Shown here one piece after another: positions 7,601 to 17,558 of a stretch of DNA of 64,000 nt. Both the position numbers and the translations under genes were made by a program. The first letter of the stretch is position 1. Each line of letters begins with the position of its first letter. Below the pieces are notes generated by a model that saw only the letters and a list, made by a program, of their open reading frames with translations, was not told the origin of the DNA and did not search any database. This DNA comes from Silvimonas soli (GTDB lineage Bacteria; Pseudomonadota; Gammaproteobacteria; Burkholderiales; Chitinibacteraceae): contig NZ_CP106736.1 of NCBI RefSeq assembly GCF_030035605.1, positions 4,337,001 through 4,401,000 on the forward strand, written 5' to 3'.

Positions 7601-10024
7601 GTGCAAAAACAGCGACTGGTATTGATCGGAAACGGCATGGCCGGCATTCGTGCGATAGAGGAAGTGCTCAAGCATGATGCGGCTCGATACGAGATCACCG
7701 TCATTGGCGACGAGCCCTGGGGCAATTACAACCGCATCCAGCTCTCGCCGGTACTGGCTGGCGAGCAGAAGCTTAAAGACATCATCCTGAACGATCTGGA
7801 CTGGTATGCCAGCAATGGCATCCGCTTGATCAAAGGCATGGCCGCCACGCAGATCGACCGCGCTGGTCAGTACGTGATTCTGGCCAGCGGTGAGGCGATC
7901 AGCTATGACAAGCTGATTATCGCTACCGGCTCGCGCCCATTCATGTTGCCGATTCCGGGTGCAGACCTTGATGGCGTGATTGGTTTTCGCGATATCAAAG
8001 ATACCGAGAAAATGGTGGTCGCAGCGGCCTTGTATCGCCACGCCGTAGTGATCGGCGGCGGCTTGCTGGGGCTGGAAGCGGCTCACGGCCTCAAGTTGCG
8101 CGGCATGGAAGTCACGGTAGTGCACTTGGGCGAATGGCTGCTGAACCGGCAACTGGACCAAAGCGCCGGGCGATTGCTGGAAAAAGCCATGCAACAGCAT
8201 GGATTGAAACTCAAGCTGGGTATCAGTGCCGACGCCTTGCTGGGCGATAACGGTCGCGTAACGGGCGTGCGCCTGACCACGGGCGAGGTCGTCGAGGCTG
8301 ACCTCGTCGTGATGGCCGCCGGGATCGTACCCAATGCCGCGTTAGGTCAAGCGGCGGGTCTGAATGTCGAGCAGGGCATTGTCGTCGATGATTGCTTGCA
8401 GACTTCGGACGAACATATCTACGCCTTGGGCGAGTGCGTTAGCCATCGCGGCATGTCGTATGGGCTGGTCGCGCCCTTGTTTGAAATGGCCAAGGTGCTG
8501 GGCAATCAACTGGGCGGTTGTGGCAAGCAGCGCTACACCGGCACCATGACGTCGACCAAGCTCAAAGTCACCGGTATCGATCTGTTTTCCGCCGGGGAAT
8601 TCTTTGGCGGTGAGGGCTACGACGAACTGGTGCTATCGGACCCGGCTGCAGGCATTTACAAAAAGCTGGTACTTAAAGACAACCTGCTGGTGGGGGCCTG
8701 TCTGTTTGGCGATACCAGCGATGGCGCCTGGTATTACCAGTTGCTGCGCCAAGGCCGCAATATCGCTGATCTGCGCGCAGGTTTGCTGTTCGGGCAGCAA
8801 GATCTGGGCGATGCCGGTACTTCCGGTGCCAGCCGCGCCGGCGGTTTGCCAGACGACGCGGAAGTCTGCGGCTGTAATGGCGTTACCAAGGGCGTGATCG
8901 TCAAGGCGATCAAGGAAAAGGGTTTGTTCACAGTGGATGACGTGAAGAAACATACCCGTGCCGGTGCGTCGTGCGGTTCCTGTACCGGTCTGGTCGAGCA
9001 AATTCTGATGAGTACCGTCGGTAGTTCTTTCCAGGCTGCGCCCAAGCGCAAGGCCATGTGTGCTTGTACCGAACACACGCATGAAGAAGTCCGTGCAGCG
9101 ATTCGTGATCAGCATCTGATTACGCTCAGCGACACCATGCGGGCACTGCACTGGAGCACGCCTGATGGCTGCCCGAGCTGTCGTCCGGCACTGAACTACT
9201 ATCTGATCTCAACCTGGCCGGGCGAAGCCAAAGATGATCCGCAAGCGCGGCTGGTCAACGAGCGTATGCACGCCAATATCCAGAAAGACAGCACGTTTGG
9301 TGTGATACCGCGCATGTGGGGCGGCGTAACGACGCCCGATGAGCTGCGCAAGATTGCCGACGTGGCGGATAAATACGCGGTGAAGATGGTCAAGGTCACC
9401 GGTGGCCAGCGGCTGGATTTGCTGGGCGTCAAAAAAGAAGACCTGCCCAAAATCTGGCAAGACCTCGATATGCCTTGTGGCATGGGTTATGCCAAGGGTT
9501 TGCGCACGGCTAAAACCTGCGTCGGTAAACAGTTCTGCCGCTTTGGCACGCAAGACTCCACCGGTATGGGTATTGCGCTGGAAAAAGCGCTGGACCGGAT
9601 GTGGGCACCGCACAAGGTCAAGCTGGCCGTGTCGGGTTGTCCGCGTAATTGTGCGGAAGCAGGCATCAAAGACGTTGGCATTATCGCGGTGGATTCCGGC
9701 TGGGAAATCTACATCGGTGGCAATGGCGGTATCAAAACTGAAGTCGCCGAGTTTTTGATCAAGCTGAAAACAGAAGACGAGGTCATGGAATACACCGGCG
9801 CCTTCCTGCAGTTGTACCGCGAAGAAGCTAATTATCTGGAGCGCACTGTGCATTTTATGCGGCGCGTGGGCATGGATTACATCAAAGCGCAGGTACTGGA
9901 AGACGCAACCCGTCGCCAAGCCTTGTGGGCGCGCCTGCAACTGGCATTGGCCGATGAGCCCGACCCATGGCAGGCCCGTATCGGCGAAAGTGCCGCCGCC
10001 CCGTTTGCCGACTTGCCCCAGTAA
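7601..10024 (+). CDS. nirB: NADH-dependent assimilatory/detoxifying nitrite reductase, large subunit
   Basis: Reduces nitrite to ammonium with NADH in the cytoplasm, with NirD. It is 807 aa, close to E. coli NirB (847). In order: FAD-binding Rossmann fold (GNGMAG), NAD fold (VVIGGGLLGLEAA), a BFD-like [2Fe-2S] domain with Cys423, 425, 458 and 461 (CGCNG, CGSC), and a sulfite/nitrite reductase half with siroheme-[4Fe-4S] ligands Cys640, 646, 680 and 684 (TCVGKQFC, SGCPRNC). The start is GTG at 7601, set by GGAG 7-10 nt upstream. nirD follows 87 nt downstream. The upstream FNR-type site suggests anaerobic expression. Confidence 0.97.
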   Translation: MQKQRLVLIGNGMAGIRAIEEVLKHDAARYEITVIGDEPWGNYNRIQLSPVLAGEQKLKDIILNDLDWYASNGIRLIKGMAATQIDRAGQYVILASGEAISYDKLIIATGSRPFMLPIPGADLDGVIGFRDIKDTEKMVVAAALYRHAVVIGGGLLGLEAAHGLKLRGMEVTVVHLGEWLLNRQLDQSAGRLLEKAMQQHGLKLKLGISADALLGDNGRVTGVRLTTGEVVEADLVVMAAGIVPNAALGQAAGLNVEQGIVVDDCLQTSDEHIYALGECVSHRGMSYGLVAPLFEMAKVLGNQLGGCGKQRYTGTMTSTKLKVTGIDLFSAGEFFGGEGYDELVLSDPAAGIYKKLVLKDNLLVGACLFGDTSDGAWYYQLLRQGRNIADLRAGLLFGQQDLGDAGTSGASRAGGLPDDAEVCGCNGVTKGVIVKAIKEKGLFTVDDVKKHTRAGASCGSCTGLVEQILMSTVGSSFQAAPKRKAMCACTEHTHEEVRAAIRDQHLITLSDTMRALHWSTPDGCPSCRPALNYYLISTWPGEAKDDPQARLVNERMHANIQKDSTFGVIPRMWGGVTTPDELRKIADVADKYAVKMVKVTGGQRLDLLGVKKEDLPKIWQDLDMPCGMGYAKGLRTAKTCVGKQFCRFGTQDSTGMGIALEKALDRMWAPHKVKLAVSGCPRNCAEAGIKDVGIIAVDSGWEIYIGGNGGIKTEVAEFLIKLKTEDEVMEYTGAFLQLYREEANYLERTVHFMRRVGMDYIKAQVLEDATRRQALWARLQLALADEPDPWQARIGESAAAPFADLPQ

Positions 10025-10111
10025 TTCCGGACCAGACCGGTTTTGATCGGACCAGATCAACTCGCTTAATTGGTAGTCGCTACAACAGGCGGCTGCAGAA
10101 GGATGAAAATC

Positions 10112-10429
10112 ATGACTCAACAATGGCAGCGCATTTGCGCTCTGACTGACATCCCAACGCAAGGTGCGCGGGCAGTACAACTGGGGGACATGGCGCCGAT
10201 TGCCATCTTTCGCACCACGGGTGACCGGGTGTTTGCGCTTGATAACCGCTGCCCGCATAAAGGTGGCGAGTTAAGCCATGGCCTGGTTTATGGTGAAACG
10301 GTGGCGTGCCCCATGCATAACTTCAAAATTGATCTGAAAACCGGCCAGGCTTTGGCCCCGGAACAAGGGCAGACCGCATGCCACAGTGTGGAAGTGCGGG
10401 ATGGCGAGGTGTGGCTGGCCCGGAGCTAA
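10112..10429 (+). CDS. nirD: Nitrite reductase small subunit with intact Rieske-type ligands
   Basis: Partner of NirB. It is 105 aa, starting at the ATG at 10112, which has GAAGGA about 8 nt upstream; the in-frame ATG at 10103 overlaps that site and is less likely. The Rieske-like fold keeps both metal-ligand pairs: Cys47/His49 in CPHKGG and Cys66/His69 in CPMH. E. coli NirD lacks these ligands, so this version probably carries a [2Fe-2S] centre like assimilatory NirD proteins. A strong terminator follows. Confidence 0.94.
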   Translation: MTQQWQRICALTDIPTQGARAVQLGDMAPIAIFRTTGDRVFALDNRCPHKGGELSHGLVYGETVACPMHNFKIDLKTGQALAPEQGQTACHSVEVRDGEVWLARS

Positions 10430-10466
10430 CCACCAATGGATCAATGAGTAAGCGTGAGGCTTGAAA

Positions 10467-10504
10467 CAACAACGGCGTGGTTCAGTCCACGCCGTTGTTG
10501 TTTT
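10467..10504 (+). terminator. Terminator after nirBD
   Basis: A perfect 14-bp stem (CAACAACGGCGTGG with its complement), a 6-nt loop and TTTT. It separates nirBD from the convergent MFS-PlsC gene. Confidence 0.92.
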
Positions 10505-10536
10505 GTGCGCAAACTCAGACGGAGCTGAGTCGCCGC

Positions 10537-12429
10537 TTAGCGCCAGTCGCCACGCAAAGCGCGCACATCTGCTTCCAGCCGCTGGCGCGTGGCCGCTTCT
10601 GGCGGTACCGGCTCACCGACGACAAAGCCAATCTTGGAGAAGATGCCGCGAGGCATTTTCATCATGGCAGCACCGTCTTTGCGGCTGAAAAAGCTCCCCC
10701 ACAACCCTTGCAGCGCCAAAGGAATGACCGGCACCGGCGTGCGGCGGATGATTTCTTCTATCCCTGGGCGGAAGGTCTGGATTTCGCCGTTCCGGGTAAT
10801 GCCACCCTCGGGGAAAATACATACGACTTCGCCTTGCTGCAGATACTCTGCCACCCGGTCAAAAGCCTTGGTTTTCATGGTTGGATCTTCTTTGGCCGGG
10901 GCAATGGGGATCGCACCAGCGGTTTTGAAGATGAACTTGAGAATCGGGGTTTTAAAAATGCGGTGATCCATCACAAAGCGCACCGGGCGCCGCACCGCGC
11001 CAGCCACAATCAGCGCATCCATGAAACTGACGTGATTGCAGACTAGTACGCAGCCGCCTTCATCCGGAATGCGCTGCAAGCCTTGTGAGCGCACGCGATA
11101 CAACAGGTGGGTGAGAATCCACACCAGAAAACGCATCAGGAACTCGGGGATCAGCGAATAGATATACAGCGCTACCACCACGTTCATCAACGCAACGGTT
11201 AGCAGCAAACCTGGAATGGACAGACCTGCTTTGAGCAGCACGATACTCATGACCGACGCCACCACCATGAACAAGGAGTTCAGGATGTTGTTGGCAGCAA
11301 TGGCGCGCGAAACAAAGTCTTTTTCCGAGCGTGTCTGAATCAGCGCATAGAGCGGCACAGTGAAGAAGCCGCCAAACACACCCAGCAGCAGCAGATCGGC
11401 CATCACGCGCCAGTGTTTGGCTTCGTGAATGAACGACACCAGGTCGTAAGTGCTAACCGGGCTGTGGCCCACCGCAAAATACAGATCGACCCCGAACAAC
11501 GACAAGCCAATCGAACCAAACGGTACCAGACCCAGTTCAACGCGATGCCCGGACAGACGTTCGCACAACACCGAGCCCAGCCCGATCCCGACCGAGAACA
11601 TGGTCAGCAGCAGGGTGAACACCGTGGCATTGCCGCCCAACACATGCGCGGTCAGCGGTAGCAGGTAAGTGAGATACACCGCGCCAAAGAACCAGAACCA
11701 GGATAAGCCCAACAGACTGTTGAACACGGTTTTGTTGCCGCGCGCGTGCTTGATAATGCGCCAGGTTTCTTTGGGCAGATTCCAGGAAATTTTAAGATTG
11801 GGCGCAGGAGCCGGGGCGGGCGGCATGCTCCGACTGGCTATCCAGCCGATGATGGCAACGCCGACGCAAGCCCAGACAATCAGCTGTTCGCCGTGCGGTT
11901 GATGCTGGACGATGGTGGCGCCAGCAATCTGGCCCAGCAAAATTGCCACAAACGTCGCACCCTCGATCAGCCCGTTGCCACCCATCAATTCATGTTCGCG
12001 CAGGTATTGCGGCAATACCGAGTATTTGAGCGGCCCAAACAGCGTTGAATGCACGCCCATCATGAACAGGCAACCCAGCAATACCGGCACGTTGTGCTGC
12101 CAGAAGCCGTATCCGGCGGCGGCCATGATACAGATTTCAAGAACCTTCACGCATTGCGCCAGAAACGCTTTGTCGTACTTTTCTGCCAGTTGCCCGGAGA
12201 TGGTCGAAAACAGAAAAAAGGGCAGGATGAAAATACCTGCTGCGGCGCTCACCAGCGTATCGGTACTCATGCCCGCGGTAGTCAGGCCGCGAAATACCAG
12301 CAGCACCACCATGGCTTGCTTGAACAGATTGTCGTTGAACGCGCCGAAAAACTGCGTAATGAACAACGGCAAAAAGCGCCGGGTCCGGAACAGGGCAAAC
12401 TGGTTGTGCTGGTGGTCGTGCTGGGGCAT
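10537..12429 (-). CDS. LplT-like MFS transporter fused to a PlsC-type acyltransferase
   Basis: A 630-aa two-domain membrane protein. Residues 1 to about 430 are a twelve-segment MFS domain resembling the lysophospholipid flippase LplT (FITQFFGAFNDNLFKQA near the N-terminus). Residues 440-630 are a 1-acylglycerol-3-phosphate acyltransferase domain with the HX4D catalytic motif (NHVSFMD, His466 and Asp471) and FPEGGITRNGE. The predicted job is lysophospholipid uptake and re-acylation. E. coli encodes lplT and aas separately, and some bacteria add an acyl-ACP synthetase domain, which is absent here. The ATG start is at 12429. It is monocistronic and converges on nirBD. Confidence 0.9.
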   Translation of the reverse strand: MPQHDHQHNQFALFRTRRFLPLFITQFFGAFNDNLFKQAMVVLLVFRGLTTAGMSTDTLVSAAAGIFILPFFLFSTISGQLAEKYDKAFLAQCVKVLEICIMAAAGYGFWQHNVPVLLGCLFMMGVHSTLFGPLKYSVLPQYLREHELMGGNGLIEGATFVAILLGQIAGATIVQHQPHGEQLIVWACVGVAIIGWIASRSMPPAPAPAPNLKISWNLPKETWRIIKHARGNKTVFNSLLGLSWFWFFGAVYLTYLLPLTAHVLGGNATVFTLLLTMFSVGIGLGSVLCERLSGHRVELGLVPFGSIGLSLFGVDLYFAVGHSPVSTYDLVSFIHEAKHWRVMADLLLLGVFGGFFTVPLYALIQTRSEKDFVSRAIAANNILNSLFMVVASVMSIVLLKAGLSIPGLLLTVALMNVVVALYIYSLIPEFLMRFLVWILTHLLYRVRSQGLQRIPDEGGCVLVCNHVSFMDALIVAGAVRRPVRFVMDHRIFKTPILKFIFKTAGAIPIAPAKEDPTMKTKAFDRVAEYLQQGEVVCIFPEGGITRNGEIQTFRPGIEEIIRRTPVPVIPLALQGLWGSFFSRKDGAAMMKMPRGIFSKIGFVVGEPVPPEAATRQRLEADVRALRGDWR

Positions 12430-12539
12430 GAAAGGGGCTCCGGAGCAAAGTCCGGCGTAGTCTACCGGAATGCGGGCATCATGCCAGAGCCATGCTTTCC
12501 GGGCGTGGCAAAAGTGCCCAATCTGAACGTACGTGAAGA

Positions 12540-14579
12540 TTACATCTGGAACTGCGCTAGTTTGCTGCGCAAGGTTTGCGCTTGTTCGCGCAACTGGCGG
12601 GCGGCGGTACGGTTGTCTTCTACCAGCGCTGCGTTACTTTGCGCCGTTTGCGCTACCGATTCCACATTACCGGCCAGAATGGCGCTCGCAGAGGATTGTT
12701 CACGCGTGGCGTGGGCGATGTCATTCACAATGCCCGCCGTGCGCTCGGTGTGTGCCGCAATGGTGCTGAGCGCGGAGCCCGTTTCGTTGGCCAGCGCTAC
12801 GCCGCTTTGCATCTGATCGGACACCGCCACAATTTCACCGGCGACCAATTGGGTGTCGCTAACCATGCCGCCAATCAAGGTGCTGATCTCACGCGTGGCA
12901 TTGCCGGTGCGTTCCGCCAGCTTGCGCACTTCATCGGCCACCACCGCAAAGCCGCGACCTTGTTCGCCCGCGCGGGCGGCTTCAATCGCCGCGTTCAAAG
13001 CCAGCAAGTTGGTTTGATCGGCAATGTCCTTGATGACTTTGACAATGCCGGAAATCTCGTTGGATCGCTCGCCCAGACTGGCAATGCGCTCGGCTGCCAG
13101 GCGCGAGGCATTGGAGAGCGTGTGCATCTGCTTCTCCATGCGCCCGACCACATTGGTGCCTTCCTGCGACGATCCTTGTGCTTCGCGCGCGGTGCTGGCA
13201 GCGTCGCCCGCATGATCGGCAATATGGCTGATGCTGACGGTAATCTGCTCGACGGTTGCGGCCATGCTGGAGGCAGATTCGCTTTGCTGGCGGCTGTCGG
13301 TGGCAATTCGCGAGATGGCGTTGTCGAAATGGCCGGTGGCTTGATCCACTTCGCCCGCAGTGTTGCGTACGTCCTGCATCAAACCCTGTAATGACACCGC
13401 CGCCTGATTGAATTGCACCGTGATGCGGTCCATTTCGTTGGCGCTGGGCCCTTCACGCACGACCGGGATACGCGCAGTGAGGTCGCCCGTGCCAAAGCGT
13501 TCAATGGCGCGGACGACGTTGGCCAGCGGGCCAAGGCGATGCTTGAGGCCGACATACAGCATTCCCAATGTTAACAACGCCAATACAACACTCACCATAA
13601 TCAGTCGATTGCGCAGCACAATGCTGTGGCCGGTGAACTCGTCGGTGAAGCTGCCACTGGCGACGATCCAGTTCCAGTTGGGAACGGTGGCGTAGGCCAC
13701 CATTTTGTCTTCTTCCGCGTCGCCGTGGGCGGGATTGGCCAGCGGGTAATGCACCAGACCTTCTTTCTGGGCCAGCATCTGTTTGTACATCCAGACAAGC
13801 TTGCCGCCGTTGGTTTCGGTAACCAGCTTGCCTTCGTTTTTCGGATGAATAACGTAGCGGGCGATTCCGTCATCGTTGGTGGGCGCGACTGCGTAGACAT
13901 AACCGCTATCGCCCACTTTGAGGCTGGCCAGCATCTGGCGCAGGGTAGTGACTTCAGGGGTGAGATCGGCCCGTGCCTGAACCCAGCCCGCGACCTGGCC
14001 TGCGGCATTCTTGATGGGTACGGCGTTGGTCATGTAATAGCGGCCATTGCGCATGACCAGACCGGAGAACGTTTCGCCTGAACTGATGGCTTTGGCAATC
14101 GGGTCATCTGCCTTGACCTCGCTGCCGATCATCAATTTGCCGCTAGCGTCTTTCAGCAAGGTGTTGACCCGCACAAATTTGCCAGCTTCGTTTTTGGCGA
14201 CGATGGCGGTGTCGGCACCGGTATGACCACGAAACTGCTCCAGCAGCGTGGTGTCCTGACTTAATACGTGATCACCAGATTTGACGACAGGCAGACCGGT
14301 TTCGGTTTTATCCGTTGTAACCACAATCTCGCCCGGTAGCTGCCGCACAAATTGGTCTAGCAATCCTTTGCTGCGGGTCTGCGCATCCATATAGGCCAAC
14401 TGGAAGGTGTCTTTAACCAGCTGCAATTGCGTGGTGAGGTTGTTTTCGGCAATGGTTCGCGCGGTTTGCTGGACATTGATGCTGGTGTACACCACCAGCC
14501 CACCGAAAACCACGATACAGACCAGTGTTCCCAGAATCAGAAACTGCGTAACAAGCGGGCTGCGGCGAATGGCGAACAT
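12540..14579 (-). CDS. Methyl-accepting chemotaxis protein with periplasmic Cache sensor
   Basis: A transmembrane chemoreceptor of 679 aa. The ATG at 14579 is chosen because GGGAGGAG lies 8 nt upstream; the longer open frame adds 60 unlikely residues. It has a first membrane segment (about 10-35), a large periplasmic Cache region (GDSGYVYAV, NWNWIVASGSF), a second membrane helix near 325, a HAMP domain (VVRAIERFGTGDLTARIPV), and a cytoplasmic signalling domain with the conserved hairpin tip EISGIVKVIKDIADQTNLLALNAAIEAARAG in part. No che genes are nearby, so it is an orphan receptor; the ligand is unknown. Nothing recognisable lies in the 262-base gap upstream. Confidence 0.95.
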   Translation of the reverse strand: MFAIRRSPLVTQFLILGTLVCIVVFGGLVVYTSINVQQTARTIAENNLTTQLQLVKDTFQLAYMDAQTRSKGLLDQFVRQLPGEIVVTTDKTETGLPVVKSGDHVLSQDTTLLEQFRGHTGADTAIVAKNEAGKFVRVNTLLKDASGKLMIGSEVKADDPIAKAISSGETFSGLVMRNGRYYMTNAVPIKNAAGQVAGWVQARADLTPEVTTLRQMLASLKVGDSGYVYAVAPTNDDGIARYVIHPKNEGKLVTETNGGKLVWMYKQMLAQKEGLVHYPLANPAHGDAEEDKMVAYATVPNWNWIVASGSFTDEFTGHSIVLRNRLIMVSVVLALLTLGMLYVGLKHRLGPLANVVRAIERFGTGDLTARIPVVREGPSANEMDRITVQFNQAAVSLQGLMQDVRNTAGEVDQATGHFDNAISRIATDSRQQSESASSMAATVEQITVSISHIADHAGDAASTAREAQGSSQEGTNVVGRMEKQMHTLSNASRLAAERIASLGERSNEISGIVKVIKDIADQTNLLALNAAIEAARAGEQGRGFAVVADEVRKLAERTGNATREISTLIGGMVSDTQLVAGEIVAVSDQMQSGVALANETGSALSTIAAHTERTAGIVNDIAHATREQSSASAILAGNVESVAQTAQSNAALVEDNRTAARQLREQAQTLRSKLAQFQM

Positions 14580-14841
14580 GGGCAGAGTCTCCTCCCGGTC
14601 ACATTGCAGCGGTGCCGGAATAATTTGTTTAATCACTTCAAATGTATATCGCCAGCGGGCGGAGTCAGCCCCGACCCGAAACAGGCCAACTTGCACGCCA
14701 GAAGTGCAGGCAGCCCGGCGCTGGGGCAGGGTGCTGATTTCAGCATGGCTGATATGCACGCATCATGCAGATTCTTTTATCAGAAATACATGATGCTGCA
14801 GGCAAAACGCGACAGAAATTGCTAGCGCAGGAGGAGGAGGA

Positions 14842-15945
14842 TCAAGCTGGCCAGATGGCACCCAGAATGCGCGGACCATGCGCGCCGGTTACTTCCGGCA
14901 AATTGGCCGGTTGCCGCGCCAGGCAGCGCCAGGCCAGCCAGGCAAAGGCATAGGCTTCTACCCAGTCCGGATCAACACCCAGTGCAGCGGTGGTTTCCAC
15001 ACGTTGGCTTGGCAACCATTGGCGCAATTGCTGTTGTAGATGCAGGTTGTGAGCGCCTCCACCGCAGAGATAAACCGAAGTGGCGTGCGGCGCATGCGCG
15101 CGGATTGCATCGGCAAGGGTCCGGGCGGTCAGGGCACTCAAGGTGGCCTGTACGTCTTGCGGGGCGTGACTGTAGCTGGTCAATTGTCGCCGCAGCCATT
15201 CACCATGGAACAGATCGCGACCGGTGCTTTTCGGCGGCAATAGCGCGAAATAGGGCTCGGACAACATGGCTTGCAGCAAATCCGCCTGCAAGTGCCCTTG
15301 GGCCGCCCAGGCACCGCCCGCATCGTAGTGTTCACCGCGGTGCTGCAGCGTCCACATATCCATCAGGACATTGCCCGGCCCGGTATCAAAACCGATGATC
15401 GAGCCGCTTTGGTCCAGAATGGTGATATTGGCAATGCCGCCGATATTGGCAATGACACAAGGCTCGCCAGTATGGCCAAAGATGGCCTGATGAAACGCCG
15501 GGACCAGCGGCGCTCCCTGACCACCAGCCGCAATGTCGCGGCTGCGAAAATCACCCACAACCGTAATTCCGGTTAGTTCGGCCAGTCGCGCGTGGTTGCC
15601 CAACTGCACGGTGTAGCCGACTTCTGGCCGGTGCCGCACGGTTTGGCCGTGATTGCCAATGGCTTTGATGTCTGCTGTGGTGAGATGGCTTTGTACCAAC
15701 AAACGCGAAACTGCCTCGGCGTATAGATCTGCCAAGGTATTCCCAGCCATATGGGCCAGATGTAATTCGTCCTCGGAACGCGCCTGTAACTGCATTAACA
15801 AGGCGCGCAGCTGTTCTCCCAACGGCAACGCCACAGCCGCGTGCAATCGGGGTTGGCCACCGGAAAAATCCACCAGCGCGGCATCTACCCCATCCAGACT
15901 GGTCCCGGTCATCAGGCCGATATAGAAATCATGGTTCGCGGTCAT
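14842..15945 (-). CDS. anmK: Anhydro-N-acetylmuramic acid kinase
   Basis: Phosphorylates and opens 1,6-anhydro-MurNAc from cell-wall recycling to MurNAc-6-P. The 367-aa product has the sugar-kinase motifs GLMTGTSLDGVDAAL (10-24), GNHGQTVRHRP, VVGDFRSRDIAAGGQGAPLVP, NIGGIANIT, GFDTGPGN and CGGGAHN, and its length is normal (E. coli 369). It is divergent from tyrS, with 200 bases between. Confidence 0.97.
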   Translation of the reverse strand: MTANHDFYIGLMTGTSLDGVDAALVDFSGGQPRLHAAVALPLGEQLRALLMQLQARSEDELHLAHMAGNTLADLYAEAVSRLLVQSHLTTADIKAIGNHGQTVRHRPEVGYTVQLGNHARLAELTGITVVGDFRSRDIAAGGQGAPLVPAFHQAIFGHTGEPCVIANIGGIANITILDQSGSIIGFDTGPGNVLMDMWTLQHRGEHYDAGGAWAAQGHLQADLLQAMLSEPYFALLPPKSTGRDLFHGEWLRRQLTSYSHAPQDVQATLSALTARTLADAIRAHAPHATSVYLCGGGAHNLHLQQQLRQWLPSQRVETTAALGVDPDWVEAYAFAWLAWRCLARQPANLPEVTGAHGPRILGAIWPA

Positions 15946-16145
15946 GGGGTTTTCCAGTGGGTTAATCGCCTTGTCCGAGGCGACGGCGCGCTTGGCAGGT
16001 AGGGGAAAAGGGCGAATTGCAGTAGAATTGCGCGTTTATTGCATCCGTTTCCGGGCTCAACGCGCACTAGAGCGTAACAAAGCTGCCCGGCTATGCCAAT
16101 CAACTGGAACGCCGCATCCGCTTCCAGACATCAGATCGAACTGCC

Positions 16146-17384
16146 ATGACCGTACAAGAAAAAGCGCCGCTGCATCCGGACACTCTCGCCGCCCTGCAAA
16201 TCATCAAACGCGGTGCCGATGAAATCCTGCCAGAAGACGAACTGATCAAAAAGCTGGAACGCAGTCGCACTACCGGGGTGCCGCTCAAGATCAAGGCTGG
16301 TTTTGACCCGACAGCGCCAGATCTGCATTTGGGCCATACGGTGCTGATCAACAAAATGCGGCAGCTGCAGGATCTGGGGCACGAAGCGCAATTTCTGATT
16401 GGCGACTTTACCGGCCGCATTGGTGATCCAACCGGCAAAAACACTACCCGGCCCCCGCTGACCGAAGAAGACGTCAAGCGCAACGCCGAAACCTACGAAC
16501 GCCAGGTTTTCAAGATTCTGGACCGCGAAAAAACCCGCGTCATGTTCAATTCGACCTGGCATAACGAACTGGGCGCGGCGGGCATGCTCAAGCTGGCATC
16601 GTCCATTACGGTGGCGCGCATGTTGGAGCGGGACGATTTCTCCAAGCGCTTTGCCAATAATCAGCCCATCGCTGTGCATGAGTTCATGTATCCGCTGCTG
16701 CAGGGTTATGACTCGGTAGCGATGGATGCAGATGTTGAACTGGGCGGCACGGACCAGAAATTCAACTTGCTGATGGGCCGCATGTTGCAGCAGCAGCATG
16801 GCAAAGAGCCGCAAGTGGTGCTGATGATGCCACTGCTGGAGGGGCTGGATGGCGTCAACAAGATGTCCAAATCGCTGGGCAACTATATCGGCATCGATGA
16901 ACCGGCCAACGAAATTTTCGGCAAGGTGATGAGTGTTTCCGATGTGCTGATGTGGCGTTATTTTGAGTTGCTCTCGTTCCGGCCGATGACCGAAATCGAA
17001 ACCTTCAAGGCAGAGATCGCTGCAGGTCGCAACCCGCGTGACGTAAAGGTGTTGCTGGCACAAGAGCTGGTTGCTCGTTTTCACTCGCAAGCGGCCGCCG
17101 AAGCTGCGCTCACCGACTTTGAAACCCGTTTCCAGAAAGGCGCGATGCCGAATGAAATGCCCGAGTTCACCCTGGCAGCGGAAGGCGAAGGTTTGCAGAT
17201 CGGTAACGTTCTGAAAGAAACACAGCTATGCCCGTCTACCTCGCAGGCGTTCCGCGATATTCAGGCGGGTGCGGTGAAGCTGAATGGCGAAAAAGTGGCA
17301 GACAAAAATCTGCTGATCGCCAAAGGCGAAACCGTCGTACTGCAAGTAGGCAAGCGCAAGTTTGCACGCGTGACGGTCGGCTGA
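16146..17384 (+). CDS. tyrS: Tyrosyl-tRNA synthetase
   Basis: Charges tRNA-Tyr. The 412-aa class I synthetase has the HIGH-type motif HLGH (61-64), KMSKS (239-243), the tyrosine-pocket segment GGTDQKFN, and a C-terminal S4 RNA-binding domain (VKLNGEKVADKNLLI). Length and motifs fit the longer bacterial TyrS branch (TyrZ-like). It stands alone between anmK and a strong terminator. Confidence 0.97.
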   Translation: MTVQEKAPLHPDTLAALQIIKRGADEILPEDELIKKLERSRTTGVPLKIKAGFDPTAPDLHLGHTVLINKMRQLQDLGHEAQFLIGDFTGRIGDPTGKNTTRPPLTEEDVKRNAETYERQVFKILDREKTRVMFNSTWHNELGAAGMLKLASSITVARMLERDDFSKRFANNQPIAVHEFMYPLLQGYDSVAMDADVELGGTDQKFNLLMGRMLQQQHGKEPQVVLMMPLLEGLDGVNKMSKSLGNYIGIDEPANEIFGKVMSVSDVLMWRYFELLSFRPMTEIETFKAEIAAGRNPRDVKVLLAQELVARFHSQAAAEAALTDFETRFQKGAMPNEMPEFTLAAEGEGLQIGNVLKETQLCPSTSQAFRDIQAGAVKLNGEKVADKNLLIAKGETVVLQVGKRKFARVTVG

Positions 17385-17431
17385 TTGTTGGTTTGAGTAG
17401 TTAACAAGCTGGCAAGCCGAAGCAAGGGAAA

Positions 17432-17459
17432 GGCGAGGGTAGTTGACCTCGCCTTTTTT
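17432..17459 (+). terminator. Terminator after tyrS
   Basis: A 7-bp perfect stem GGCGAGG / CCTCGCC with an 8-nt loop and TTTTTT, 48 bases after the tyrS stop. Confidence 0.9.
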
Positions 17460-17558
17460 GTTTTCTTTCAACGGGATGCAGAGACGCCGAATATTGTATT
17501 TTGTTACTGAATTACAGATTGGCACGCAGTATGCTTGTAGTTTTGTAACGCAATTACG

